Source: Actinomortierella ambigua (taxonomy: Eukaryota > Mortierellomycota > Mortierellomycetes > Mortierellales > Mortierellaceae). From it: a DNA stretch of 64,000 nucleotides. The stretch lies in NCBI GenBank assembly GCA_016098155.1, contig JAAAJB010000001.1:124001-188000 (forward strand), read 5' to 3'. The notes below the pieces were generated by a model. It was not told the DNA's origin, made no database searches, and worked only from the letters and a program-made list of their open reading frames with translations. This document shows, in pieces, positions 35,408 to 44,630 of this stretch. Each line of letters begins with the position of its first letter. Position 1 is the first letter of the stretch. A program made the position numbers and the translations under genes.

Positions 35408-36468
35408 TTATCCATCCAGCTGAACCAGTGAGTTGTCGGGCTGAACCTGCTGCAACAGAGTTGCAGGCACCTTCTCATGCAGATAGCTTGTGCAATACAT
35501 GCACTTGACTGCACGGACAGGCACATTCGCGCTGCACCAGGGGCAGGTCCTCGTAACACCTGATGCTGGCTGGTCGTCAGGCTTAATGAGAGGAGCAGTC
35601 TCATCTTCCTCTCCAGCGCTCGTACTGGCAATTCCGTTCTTCTTGCGATTCTCCTTGACCTTCTTGCGGAAGGCTTTGACACGGTTGGCAACTGTGAGGG
35701 AATTGATTGATGAAGGAGGTGGAAGATAAACGTTTAGTCCTACATTCTGCACATACAAGATATGTGTAGCATTTGAGAAGCATGGTTGAGGGGCGGGGGA
35801 ATCACGACAACTTACTGAACACAATCAAAAACAACGAGATAGCAACCATCAGAAAGTTGATAATGGTCATGAGAAAAGCACCAACGTTCTCTGTCACAGC
35901 GCCATCCTCCTGAGCTTCCTTGGGCGTCTTGTATTTACGTTCGGGGTGGTTTCCGGGGCGGATGATGATGAACCAGTTTTGCAAGTTGGAGTCTATTGGA
36001 GGACAAGGAAATATTATCAGCTACTGCATGCGTCACAGAGAGAGAGGTGAGGGGAAAGTGTGCTAACGATGTACGTGCATGAAAGAGGTATGAGAGGATC
36101 ATTGGAAAACCACCAAGGGATGAAAGGCTGTACCTGCAACAAGCAAACCCAGGAAGGGCGTGAGAATATCTGACACAAAACTGTTGATAACGGACGCGAA
36201 GGCGCCACCAATGATGATACCCTGTGATCGTTGGTATTCAGGTACCCCAACGTAGAGATCGGAAGGAAAGAGAACCAGACAGCCATGTCAGCCAGTTTCC
36301 GTAGTGACACCTCTCTTTTTTTTTTCTTATCCTCCTCGTTAACGAGTTTGAGATGCGTGGTCCTTTCCAGCTTACCACTCCAAGCTCGATGATTGAGCCA
36401 CGGTTGATGAACTCCTTAAACTCCGTCCACACGGACGAGTTTTTGACGCGTGAGACAACACCGCTCAT
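35408..36468 (-). CDS. mscL: MscL-type large-conductance mechanosensitive channel with C-terminal zinc ribbon
   Basis: Membrane-tension-gated channel that in bacteria releases osmolytes on hypo-osmotic shock. Exons are 36468-36376, 36221-36134, 35992-35816 and 35691-35408, giving 213 residues. The N-terminal amphipathic helix and TM1 read EFKEFINRGSIIELGV-GIIIGGAFASVINSFVSDI followed by LTPFLGLL, matching the bacterial GNVVDLAVGVIIG pattern. TM2 is VGAFLMTIINFLMVAISLFLIVFI, followed by a basic helix (NRVKAFRKKVKEN). Residues about 169-186 form a CxxC-x10-CxxC zinc ribbon (CPWC, CMYC), as in bacterial MscL variants with a C-terminal ribbon. Four exons and surrounding fungal genes show that it is nuclear and established. 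Subcellular membrane is unknown. Bacterial origin is inference. Confidence 0.92.
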
Positions 36469-37931
36469 GATCCCTGAATAGTCTACACTAGTAAAAGAGA
36501 GAGAGATGGGAGGTCGGGGTACCCTTGGGAGGAGAGTCGAAGTGAAGAGGTGAAGAGAGAGGTGAAAAGGAGAAAGAGAATGAATGAAAGAAATGAAAGT
36601 TGGATCAATGAAGGGGGAGCACGAGGTGAGCGAAGGTTGCCTTCCATGGAAACGAAATGTACTCCCGTTGTTGTTTGTCCTTGCCCCAAACTTTGATTTC
36701 CTGCGCTATGATATGGGTACACCAACCAAACAAGATCTCCCGCCCTTTTTTTCATTCACTCCCCCACACTACTGCCCTTTCTGACACCCTCTTACTCTCC
36801 CGTCGTTATGTCATGTGTGTACTCGGAAGAGAGTGGTGTGCCACTCAATGTATAATAAGATATCAACTGCTGTCCCATCTACCTGCAGCTGCATTATTTG
36901 GGGAGGGGAGTGCGACACCCTGTTAGAGAGACATTCAAAGCTGGTCTCGATGGCGTCGTCTTCTGTAGTCCACTGAACCATCTGCAGAGTCTGAGTCAAC
37001 GTACCTGACTGTACGCTATTGTGATCGCGCACCATGTCATCTTCGTGTCTAGATCTTTGAGAGTATCCAAGTCAAGTACCTCGCTCTCATGAAGAGCCAG
37101 TCAGTGAAAGCATCGTCAGCAAGCGTCTACAGCACGGCAATGCAGTTGATTCATGATGCAAAGCTGACCACTGCTAGAGGGCAAAGGGTCGGTGCACCTC
37201 AGCCGTGCTATAGAGGATGGACCTACCCTTGTGACTACATTCGGCTGGTTGAGTGCTACTAGCCTTCGCGCTAGAAGCCACTTATGGTTCCAACATCAGG
37301 AGCGTGAGGAAGCTATTTCAGCGACAGGACACCACCACCAAAAACAAGCGAAGGCGATAGTGGCAGCGCAGTTGGAGCAGATGATAGTAGGGTGCATTCA
37401 GTGTTGACACCTGGCTGGACGAGAGAAACCCCTTTGCTTCTGTAGCCAGATAGTGGTTTTTCCGCGGAGCCGAGTCTCGCGGAATGCTCAAAGTTTCGCG
37501 ATGGGTTGATTGTGCAGGATTTACGGTCCAGAAATAAAACCCTATACCAAAAGCCTATATCGGAGAGGTGCTTCAGCCACATGCTGTTTTCCCGATCCTC
37601 ATGCTATCCTTAAGCGCTGGCATCCTTTATTTTTCCCATTTGTCAGCACCCCGATATCTACTTAGCCGTGACATCCTTGGCAATCGTGCTGTCTTCATGT
37701 CCTTAGCAAACTGCTCTATTATCCGCTTTCTGTCCTGGATAGAACATTAAACAGTTCCGTCGCTAACCTGGCGTAAACGGTTGGCACCATGCTTACCAAT
37801 GGGTGAGTCGAGGCTCGACTCCCGGTGTCTCCAGTCTCCTTGCTTCGTCCGCACTCAAAATCAGACACAAGACCCGATACCAAAGGCCAAAGACCCATTC
37901 CAAAGTCACTCTGCAGTTCGCCTAATACCTC

Positions 37932-38102
37932 GGACCTCTGGTTCATCGTGTACCCTGCCTTTTGGGCTCACCGCCCTGCTCTTGTTGTGGTGTGTAGTTA
38001 TCTTGCATTCTCACATCTGCCGTGTACTTTAAGCTAATATCCTTCGAGGCTTCCTTCCTCCCTTCGTTACTGTAGCAGATAGTCTTTATCCTCTATTGTA
38101 GC
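37932..38102. repeat. Diverged direct repeat, copy A
   Basis: Direct partner of 38203-38372. Shared blocks in the same order include ACCTCTGG, CTGCCTTTTGG, GTGTGTAGTT, CTTGCATT, CATCTG, TGTACTTTA, AGCAGATAGTC and ATCCTCTATTGT. The copies differ by many substitutions and small indels, so the duplication is old. Confidence 0.7.
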
Positions 38103-38202
38103 AAACCTCCGACATTGTGTGGCACGGCACCGGTCGAGATGACATTAACCAAGGCATTGATGACGACGAAAGGGTGGAGCCGCCGCCACCCTTGGACCTT
38201 TA

Positions 38203-38372
38203 TGACCTCTGGCCCCTGATGTAAACTGCCTTTTGGACACTTGGATTTTCCTTTGTTATAGTGTGTAGTTTTCTCTTGCATTTCTCCCATCTGCTTTGTA
38301 CTTTAGCTCATATCTTTTTCTGGGTCACCCTCCTTTGTTTCCATAGCAGATAGTCCTATCCTCTATTGTTGC
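38203..38372. repeat. Diverged direct repeat, copy B
   Basis: Second copy of the roughly 170-bp unit at 37932-38102, with 100 bp between the copies. No terminal inverted repeats or coding region were seen. Confidence 0.7.
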
Positions 38373-38617
38373 GACGGGCGACCGCGTCTCGCAGATCGCG
38401 GACAGGTGCGCGCCGAAGAATGAAACCCTCTTTTGAGGTCCGTGAAAAGAAAAAAAAAGAAAAGCATACTGGATTGCCACGGAGGAGTCACCAAACTGTG
38501 ACAGAAAAAAATTAGGTGGGTTGTCACCCATTGCGTGACAACCTAGGATGGACGTCCAATAGATGTCCCGGACAAAGGCGCCGTCCGCACAAAAAAAACG
38601 GATGAAACAAAATAAGT

Positions 38618-38688
38618 AGCAGAGCGTGGTTTCGATCCACGGACCTCTGGGTTATGAGCCCAGCGCTCTTCCTCTGGGCGACTCTGCT
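38618..38688 (-). tRNA. tRNA-Met (CAT), elongator type
   Basis: A 71-nt minus-strand cloverleaf without intron. The acceptor stem AGCAGAG pairs perfectly with CTCTGCT. The anticodon stem is CTGGG/CCCAG around the loop CTCATAA (anticodon CAT). The T-stem is CGTGG/CCACG around the loop ATCGAAA, and the variable loop is AGGTC. The D-stem GCCC/GAGC has one mismatched pair. The weak D-stem and absence of the initiator-type A1:U72 with an AUCGAAA-only distinction mean the initiator/elongator assignment is likely rather than certain. On the minus strand a T-rich tract follows the 3' end, as expected for Pol III termination. Confidence 0.92.
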
Positions 38689-38763
38689 TGTTGCCATGTT
38701 GGGTTGAAATCTTGAAAACTCTCGTAACCATCCGCAGCCCATGCGTCGGCTGACCTTCTTTCC

Positions 38764-38793
38764 CGTGACTTAGCCACGTGACCTAGTCACGTG
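38764..38793. repeat. 13-bp tandem repeat forming a double CACGTG palindrome
   Basis: CGTGACTTAGCCA and CGTGACCTAGTCA are adjacent and followed by CGTG. Positions 38775-38793 read CACGTGAC-CTA-GTCACGTG, a perfect 8-bp inverted repeat with two E-box cores. It lies about 80 bp upstream of the tRNA 5' end and 38 bp from the MITE. Confidence 0.7.
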
Positions 38794-38830
38794 TGCGAAG
38801 ATTTGGCCCGTGAAGCAGCGATTTTTGATT

Positions 38831-39029
38831 TGTTGTATGTTCGCAGTGGGACATACAACAAATGATTTGAATAGTAAGAAGGGGCAAGGACAGCGAAGCA
38901 GTTTCTCAAAAGTGAGGATCCATCCGAACGCAAATTCATAAAGTCTGACCAAATCTTTAGCTCTTGCCCTCTGACTATTCTAATTTAATTCAAATCATTT
39001 GTTGTACGTCCCACGGCGAACATACAACA
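38831..39029. mobile_element. 199-bp foldback MITE-like element
   Basis: Terminal inverted repeats of about 43-45 bp begin TGTTGTATGTTCGC at the left end (38831) and end as the complement at 39029. They differ at only a few positions. Each arm is itself partly palindromic (TGTTGTATGT...ACATACAACA). Further in, GGGGCAAG and CTTGCCCT also pair, so most of the element can fold on itself. It has no coding capacity. No target-site duplication was recognised at the chosen ends. Class is unknown. Confidence 0.75.
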
Positions 39030-40976
39030 GGTCTAGCTCATACCACCCCCTGTCCCGATGCCCCCCCCATTGTGTGAGGTAATGTATGTAAAAAGGCTAA
39101 TGGGGTCGAAGGGGGCATGTATGCTATATTCGGTGATAGATGTAGACTCGAATCCAGTCCGAAATTCGTTGTGTCAAAACACTGGGTTCGAGTCTAACTG
39201 GATTATACACACGTTCTTTTTTACTAGCAATATGGTCCTGGAGATATCTTGCCCCCCTCTTGTTGAGCGTCTTTGCAGCGATGTGTCACTAAATCCTGAC
39301 CACGCAAGAGGACGGCGAATAGGACCATTCTGGTAAGTCTCATCACCAGGACGTATACTACGTAATTAGGTGTCTCGTCCAAAAGCATAGATGTTGCTCG
39401 GTACAGTAAGGATTGACAGTGGTTCTAGCCATCGTAATCCCAGACAACACGGCCTTTGGAAAGCTGCATCTGAGGCTTGTAATTCTCGAGCCAAGGAACA
39501 CCAACATAGAGGTCGGTGGAGAGATCCTGATAGCATACTTCTTCTGCTAGATCTGGCCGTTCGAGAATCAACCTGACTTCAATCTCGCAGAAGGGGGGGG
39601 GGTTGTTAGGCAGGATCTAATGCAGATCTAGAGCTGCTAGGACCCTTGGATAAAAGGAAAGATAAAACTGAGGCCAAAAGCAGGAAAGGGCAAGGTTGTG
39701 TGTGTAAATGGATATTTGAACACGACAAACAAAAGAGCGGCGGAGAAATGGTGATACCAAGCGGGGTGCGATAGGAGGGCCCTTGTGCTTTCCTCAATCG
39801 CATGGCCTACAAACGAAGCCTACTCAATACCCTTTTGGGACCTGGCACGGCGCACTGTAACGAATAGTACAAGTGCTAGTGACGCTTCCAAGGGCGAGTA
39901 TCCAATGTTAGAAATATGGACGGCGCTATCAAAAACAAGCTGTTCTTTAATTCCCCAAGAAGCGGTGTTGCAGATATAATTCTTTCCTACTATGATAGCC
40001 TTTGAACTCGTCCAGTATTTGGAGAGCATCGATCTCAAGACGGCCGCTCGCGTTCTCGATTCGTGAGCGAAGTTGGTGCAGCCAGCCCTATCGAACAACT
40101 GTCCGTTCCTATCCTAAAATAAATAAATAAAGCCTCGACGCCTCCAGTTTGATGTGAGGGGGTGCACTCTGCGAGGCAGTCGGAAGTTTGATGGCAAGAC
40201 CAAAGCAACGGTTTATCAAGCGTGGTCTTCTCACAGGAGTAAGCGAGCGGTCACCTGTTATAATTCCTGTTGTTGAGGGTCAATTAAAAAAAAAAAGGCT
40301 TGTAAAAACGTACACATTTCAATTTCCGCGAGCAACCCTCTCATTATATGAGAGTGAGCAGCAACCACTAGTATCTCATTGTGATCCTGCAAAAGTCAGT
40401 TTTGGGGCGAGTATCCTCGGCCAGCGTCACTGTTCGCTAGCTAGGAGGGAACGAAAAAAAAATAGTTGTTCGTGTCAACCTTGTGGTCAGTCTTTATTGA
40501 AAAGTATGGTTACGATTGTTGTCTCATCGTTCTCGAGTGTACGCACGGTAATTCTATGATGGTGCTTGTCAATCAATAGTTTGTAACATATTGTTGCTGA
40601 CGGTCTACAAACAGACTCTCCACCAGCCAGCTGCTCGGGTTCTGTTACGATCTGGAGAGCTGCAAGAACAAAGCCCAATCATTCATCGCTGCGTTCTGCG
40701 CGCGTCTTAGCATGTTGAAAACGAATCGGCCACTTGAGATTTGAATATTCCTATTTCTCATCCACACTAATAGAGCGCGGTAAATCATGCACACATGTAC
40801 AGATTTTTGTTCTTGGTATGACAATGTGCCTGGGTACAAGCACCTCCTCTCTCTCCCCCCCCCTCTTTTTTTTTCTCTTCATTCTCGTTGCACTCGTGCC
40901 CCAGCTCTCCTTTCTTATATATCTAGTATTGTCAGCAGCAAACACAACTGAGGAGAAGAAAGAAAGTCATCAAACC
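39030..40976. other. Gene-poor region upstream of the first secreted Lys-rich gene
   Basis: 1.9 kb without a supported gene. It contains the hairpin at 39145-39194, a poly-G run at about 39593-39602 and poly-A tracts near 40285 and 40455. The last about 140 bp before 40977 are C/T-rich, with TTATATATCTAG near 40915 as a possible TATA element. Confidence 0.5.
39145..39194. repeat. Hairpin with 14-bp arms containing a tRNA B-box-like sequence
   Basis: GACTCGAATCCAGT (39145-39158) pairs with ACTGGGTTCGAGTC (39181-39194) with one G:T-type mismatch around a 22-nt loop. The right arm contains GGTTCGAGTCT, close to the Pol III B-box consensus. ACTGGATT at 39197-39204 provides a second, exact complement of part of the left arm. 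No complete cloverleaf can be drawn. Confidence 0.65.
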
Positions 40977-41357
40977 ATGAGAATCTCTGTCCTCTGCATC
41001 ATTGCTTGTGCCTTCGCCTTAACTGCCACCCAGGGACAGGCTGCACCCCTTGCTGGCGAGGCCAAGCGCAAGGTTCATCGTTGGCCCTCCCGGTTTGAGG
41101 TGGAGGAGCGCGCGAATATCTTCAAGGCTTTCCGGGCTGATGAGTCGGCCAAGGACGACATAGTGCTGACGCAAGATGAAATCATGTTGCTGCATCGCAA
41201 GCCCGAAATCAATCAACTAAGGGTGGTCAAGCCTGCAAGCCACAAGCCAAAGGTCAAGGCTGCAAGTCGTCGAACAAAGGGCAAGTCCGCGAGCCATGGC
41301 AAAAAGGGCAAGTCTGCAAAGGGTAAAACCACAAAGAAGGGTCACAAAAAAGAGTAG
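40977..41357 (+). CDS. Small secreted Lys-rich protein
   Basis: Intronless, 126 residues. A signal peptide is evident at residues 1 to about 22 (MRISVLCIIACAFALTATQG). The first half of the mature protein has a mixed helix with EERANIFKAF. The last about 50 residues are extremely basic, with repeats of the type SxxxKGKSA/xxKKG. No Cys occurs in the mature chain. The next gene (42454) shares both the signal-peptide style and the motif E-x-R-x-N-x-F-x-A-F followed by a Lys/Ala-rich tail, so the two form a small family. No known domain was recognised, and the function is unknown. A cationic secreted protein could bind cell-wall polyanions or nucleic acid (speculation). Confidence 0.75.
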   Translation: MRISVLCIIACAFALTATQGQAAPLAGEAKRKVHRWPSRFEVEERANIFKAFRADESAKDDIVLTQDEIMLLHRKPEINQLRVVKPASHKPKVKAASRRTKGKSASHGKKGKSAKGKTTKKGHKKE

Positions 41358-42453
41358 CAGTATCATCAGAACAGCCTCCACCATCACTCAATATGACAAG
41401 AGTAGTACCATGAGAAGCAGGCTCCATTCAGCACCAAGAGTGGAGATTTTGTCAGATGCCGTACGGATTGCCGTCGCTATTTGAAACCGAATAAACAAAG
41501 GCCAAAAAGGCAGATGTGCCCTGTGCCCAGATCCACGCATGTCACAGCTGTTGTTTCCCCTTGTCCCCCTGGAAGGTTTCCAAGGGCTACTCTGAACGCG
41601 TGAATGTGTTTATGTGCAAAGGGGAAAGATTCTTCTTGAGGCATCAATTTGTGCAGAGAGCGGGAACCCTGGCAAGCAAGCGACTTGGTATTTCCTGCTG
41701 TCTTTCTTTCATCAGCCGATTTCCTTATTGTGATTTCATTTCGCCCCGCAAAACTACAGGGGTGGGGAATGGTTGGGGTGCTAATAGTAAACACAGAGGA
41801 GGCCACCCCTTTTTTTATTCATTTCTACATTGATAATGTGCATGGTCTTAATCCTTCCTGACGTTTTCACCTTGAAAACTTCATTCCAAATTCTTGCTCA
41901 AGTCCTCGGTGGACCGATGCCTCATCTTCTACGTACAGCAAGATGTCACTCTGAGGTTGGTGATTCTCTACTACGGCCAAAAAGTCGCGTTTATTGATCC
42001 TCTCCTACCCTACTCCATTCATACCCGATTCACACATTCCAATCATTATCATTTTTTTGCCCTCTATACCCTTTTACCTTCTCTTTGCTTTTTCACTTCT
42101 TTCTTTCTCTCCCCTCCACTCTTCACCCCTCCCCCGCCCCTCCACAGCATTGGGAGTTTCGCAACTTTCTCCACTGTCATCGTCCTCCGCCACACCCCTC
42201 ACCACTTCAACTTTCAAATCACTCCGGCACACAGTCATCTTCTCGTGTTGACTTGACCTGAGATTGCTCGGGGTAGACCGCACAGCATTTTTATTTTGGA
42301 CATCAGCATCCTCATTACCTTCTTTACCCTTTTATCATCTGTCATCATCCTTCAAGTAGCCAGCTTGCATCAACCCCTCATCCCTCCACCACTTCCTCTC
42401 TCTCATTTCCAAAAGAAAATCCTACCCTACTTCTCCCCTCCCCCTCCCCCACA
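41358..42453. other. Intergenic between the two secreted Lys-rich genes
   Basis: 1.1 kb. The last about 400 bp are markedly C/T-rich (leader/promoter). No supported gene. Confidence 0.5.
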
Positions 42454-44112
42454 ATGCGTCTAGTTCACATCTGCCTAGGCGCTTGCGCACTCTTCGCCAT
42501 GACAGCCATGGCGGACGAGATCAAGGTTGCAGCGGCTTCCGGCCGCACCGTCCCAGTCAAGGGACAAAAGTCGACTGCCGGCAAGAAGGGCGGCAACATC
42601 GACCCAAGCGCCTATCCGTCCATGAAGGAGCTCGAGCAGCGCGTCAACACCTTTAGCGCCTTTATGGCCTCCAAGAACGCTGCTGCCAAGAAAAAGGCAG
42701 CACCTGCTCCCAAGACGCCTCAAGGCGCAAAGAAGGGCCCCGCCGCGCCTGCCCACGCTCCTCCTGCCCACGCTCCTCCCGCTGTTGCTGCCGTGAAGAA
42801 GGCTGCGCCAAAGAAGGACCCTATTGCCGTTTCTGCTCAGGGAGTCAAGAAACCCGCAGCGAAGAAGAAGGCGGCAACGAAGAAGGTCAATGCCAAGGCC
42901 GAAGAGAAGAAGAAGAAGGCTGCAGCGAAGGAGCAGAAGAAGAATGACGAAAAGGAGAAGAAGGAGATGAAGAAGCAAGAAGCAGAGGAGAAGAAGAGCC
43001 AGAAGAAGGAGAAGAAGGAGCAAAAGAAGAAGGAAGAGAAGGAAGAGAAGAAGGACAAGAAGGACAAGAAGGAGAAGAAGGGAGTCAAGAAGGACAAGAA
43101 GAAGCATAGTGTCAAGACAAGCTCATCGCACAAGAAGTCGGACGGCAAGTCGAAGAAGGAGCATCACGTCAAGGCTAAGCATAGCAAGCATACAAAGGCA
43201 CACCACAAGAGCGTCAAGCACGACAAGCACAAGAGCGTCAAGAACGACAAGCACAAGAAGGAGCACCACAAGAGTGTCAAGCACGGCAAGCACACTAGCG
43301 CGTCGCACCACAAGAACGTCAAGCATGGCAAGCACACAAAGGCGCACCACAAGAATGTCAAGCATGGCAAGCACAAAAGCTCAAACCACAAGAACACCAA
43401 GCACGGCAAGCATACAAAGGCGCATCACAAGCAGCCAAAGATCAAAAAGTTCAAGGCCTTTAATGGTGAATTCAACGACGACAACGACGACTACTACAAC
43501 GACAACAACGACAACAACGACAGCATCGTCAGCAGCAACAACAACGGCAATCAGCCGTGCCAACATAGCAGCTGCCAAGGCCATGGCAGCTGCCAACACA
43601 AGAGCAACTGCAACCATAATGGCGGCTGCAAACACCATGGCAGCTGCAAACACCATGGCAGCTGCAAGCACCATGGCAACTGCAAACATCACGGTAGCTG
43701 CCAACACCATGGCAGCTGTGGCCAGCACAGTGGCCAAGATTGCAACAAGCAGCACGATGGCGGCAGCTGTGGCTCTCCCATTGCCGATATCGTTGCCGAG
43801 AACACTGCTGATGGCATTGACGATGGCACTGAGGATGGCACTGAGGATGGCACTGAGGTTGGCATTGAAGATACCATTTCCTCACCTGTCGATGCTCAGG
43901 ATGCCTTCCCAGAACCTGACCTTGGCCAGGATGATGAGGCGGACGACCATATTGAAAACGGCAAGTTTGTTCCCTATGCCCTGCCTGCGGATCTCGTCGC
44001 CCAGCTAAGCGCGCCTCAACAAGCTCCGCTGCCAGGAGGCGCTTCTGCCCCTCAAAACGCCTATGGCAATCCGGTCATCGATAGCCAAACTTCATTCAGA
44101 CATTCCAAGTAA
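42454..44112 (+). CDS. Secreted repeat protein with Lys-rich, Lys/His and Cys/His blocks
   Basis: Intronless, 552 residues, signal peptide about 1-20 (MRLVHICLGACALFAMTAMA). A motif region (LEQRVNTFSAF) shared with the small gene at 40977 precedes a Lys/Ala/Glu-rich stretch of about 150 residues likely to be helical or disordered. Next come Lys/His repeats built on KHGKHTKAHHKN or KHxKHKSxK, then an Asp/Asn-rich segment, then a Cys/His array of CKHHGS/CKHHGN units (about 8 units, 43610-43740). An acidic C-terminus with DGTEDGTE repeats ends the protein. The Cys/His array resembles a metal-binding design, but no characterised family was recognised. Long frames on the other strand and in other phases here are shadows of the repeats. 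Confidence 0.85.
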   Translation: MRLVHICLGACALFAMTAMADEIKVAAASGRTVPVKGQKSTAGKKGGNIDPSAYPSMKELEQRVNTFSAFMASKNAAAKKKAAPAPKTPQGAKKGPAAPAHAPPAHAPPAVAAVKKAAPKKDPIAVSAQGVKKPAAKKKAATKKVNAKAEEKKKKAAAKEQKKNDEKEKKEMKKQEAEEKKSQKKEKKEQKKKEEKEEKKDKKDKKEKKGVKKDKKKHSVKTSSSHKKSDGKSKKEHHVKAKHSKHTKAHHKSVKHDKHKSVKNDKHKKEHHKSVKHGKHTSASHHKNVKHGKHTKAHHKNVKHGKHKSSNHKNTKHGKHTKAHHKQPKIKKFKAFNGEFNDDNDDYYNDNNDNNDSIVSSNNNGNQPCQHSSCQGHGSCQHKSNCNHNGGCKHHGSCKHHGSCKHHGNCKHHGSCQHHGSCGQHSGQDCNKQHDGGSCGSPIADIVAENTADGIDDGTEDGTEDGTEVGIEDTISSPVDAQDAFPEPDLGQDDEADDHIENGKFVPYALPADLVAQLSAPQQAPLPGGASAPQNAYGNPVIDSQTSFRHSK

Positions 44113-44630
44113 CCCGACACACTCGTGCCCGGCAGCGTCGTCGTGTAGAAGAAACAAACACAAAAAAAAAGGCACCCTTTCGGTCGTATCCTTCAAAGTG
44201 TGGTTCAAACTCATGCCTCGCCAGAGACAACTGATCCCACGATGCTGGTCAGACCGAAGGATAAACAAAAAAAAAGGGGGGGGGAAGATGAGGGTTCGAT
44301 TCGGACGAGAAGGATCATGATGAGGACCACCAAGGACTTAGATAGTGTTGGAGGACAAGGGGGTGAGGCGAACGGAATGGGAGGAGAGAAACGATACCTT
44401 CTTTTCTGTTCTCTCCCTCCCTTTCTCTTTTTTTTAGGGTCATAGCAATGCGTTCTGTTGCACAAAAAAACAAACAAGGCCATTTTTCGTATACGTGTGA
44501 GGTATAGGGATGTAGGAATTTTTTAATTCTATTAGGAGTTTCGTTTTTTCATTTGTGTATTTTTTTTTTAAGAAAAAGCATGTGTTGCGTGTAAAGGGAG
44601 GAGGAGGGGGGGGGGAGAGCGCAAAGCTTT
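44113..44630. other. Intergenic between convergent genes
   Basis: 518 bp shared 3' region with poly-A, poly-G and poly-T tracts. No supported gene. Confidence 0.5.

Larger units (their letters stand above)
36469..38617. other. Gene-poor region with decayed repeats
   Basis: 2.1 kb between MscL and the tRNA gene. No supported coding region was found. It contains the diverged direct repeats at 37932-38102 and 38203-38372. Short phrases such as TACCAAAAGCC/TACCAAAGGCC recur near 37547 and 37879, suggesting decayed mobile DNA. Confidence 0.5.

Noticed and set aside
37790..37830. Possible tRNA T-arm (GGCTCGACTCCCGG)
   Set aside because: The T-stem does not pair properly and no acceptor or anticodon stem could be drawn.
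43160..43440. Regularly spaced repeats resembling a repeat-spacer array
   Set aside because: They are in-frame Lys/His codon repeats within one open frame, without unique spacers.
42475..43885. Antisense and alternate-frame ORFs rich in Leu, Cys/Pro or Thr/Met opposite the Lys/His repeat gene
   Set aside because: They are shadows of the coding repeats. Only the forward frame has a signal peptide and ordered domain-like blocks.
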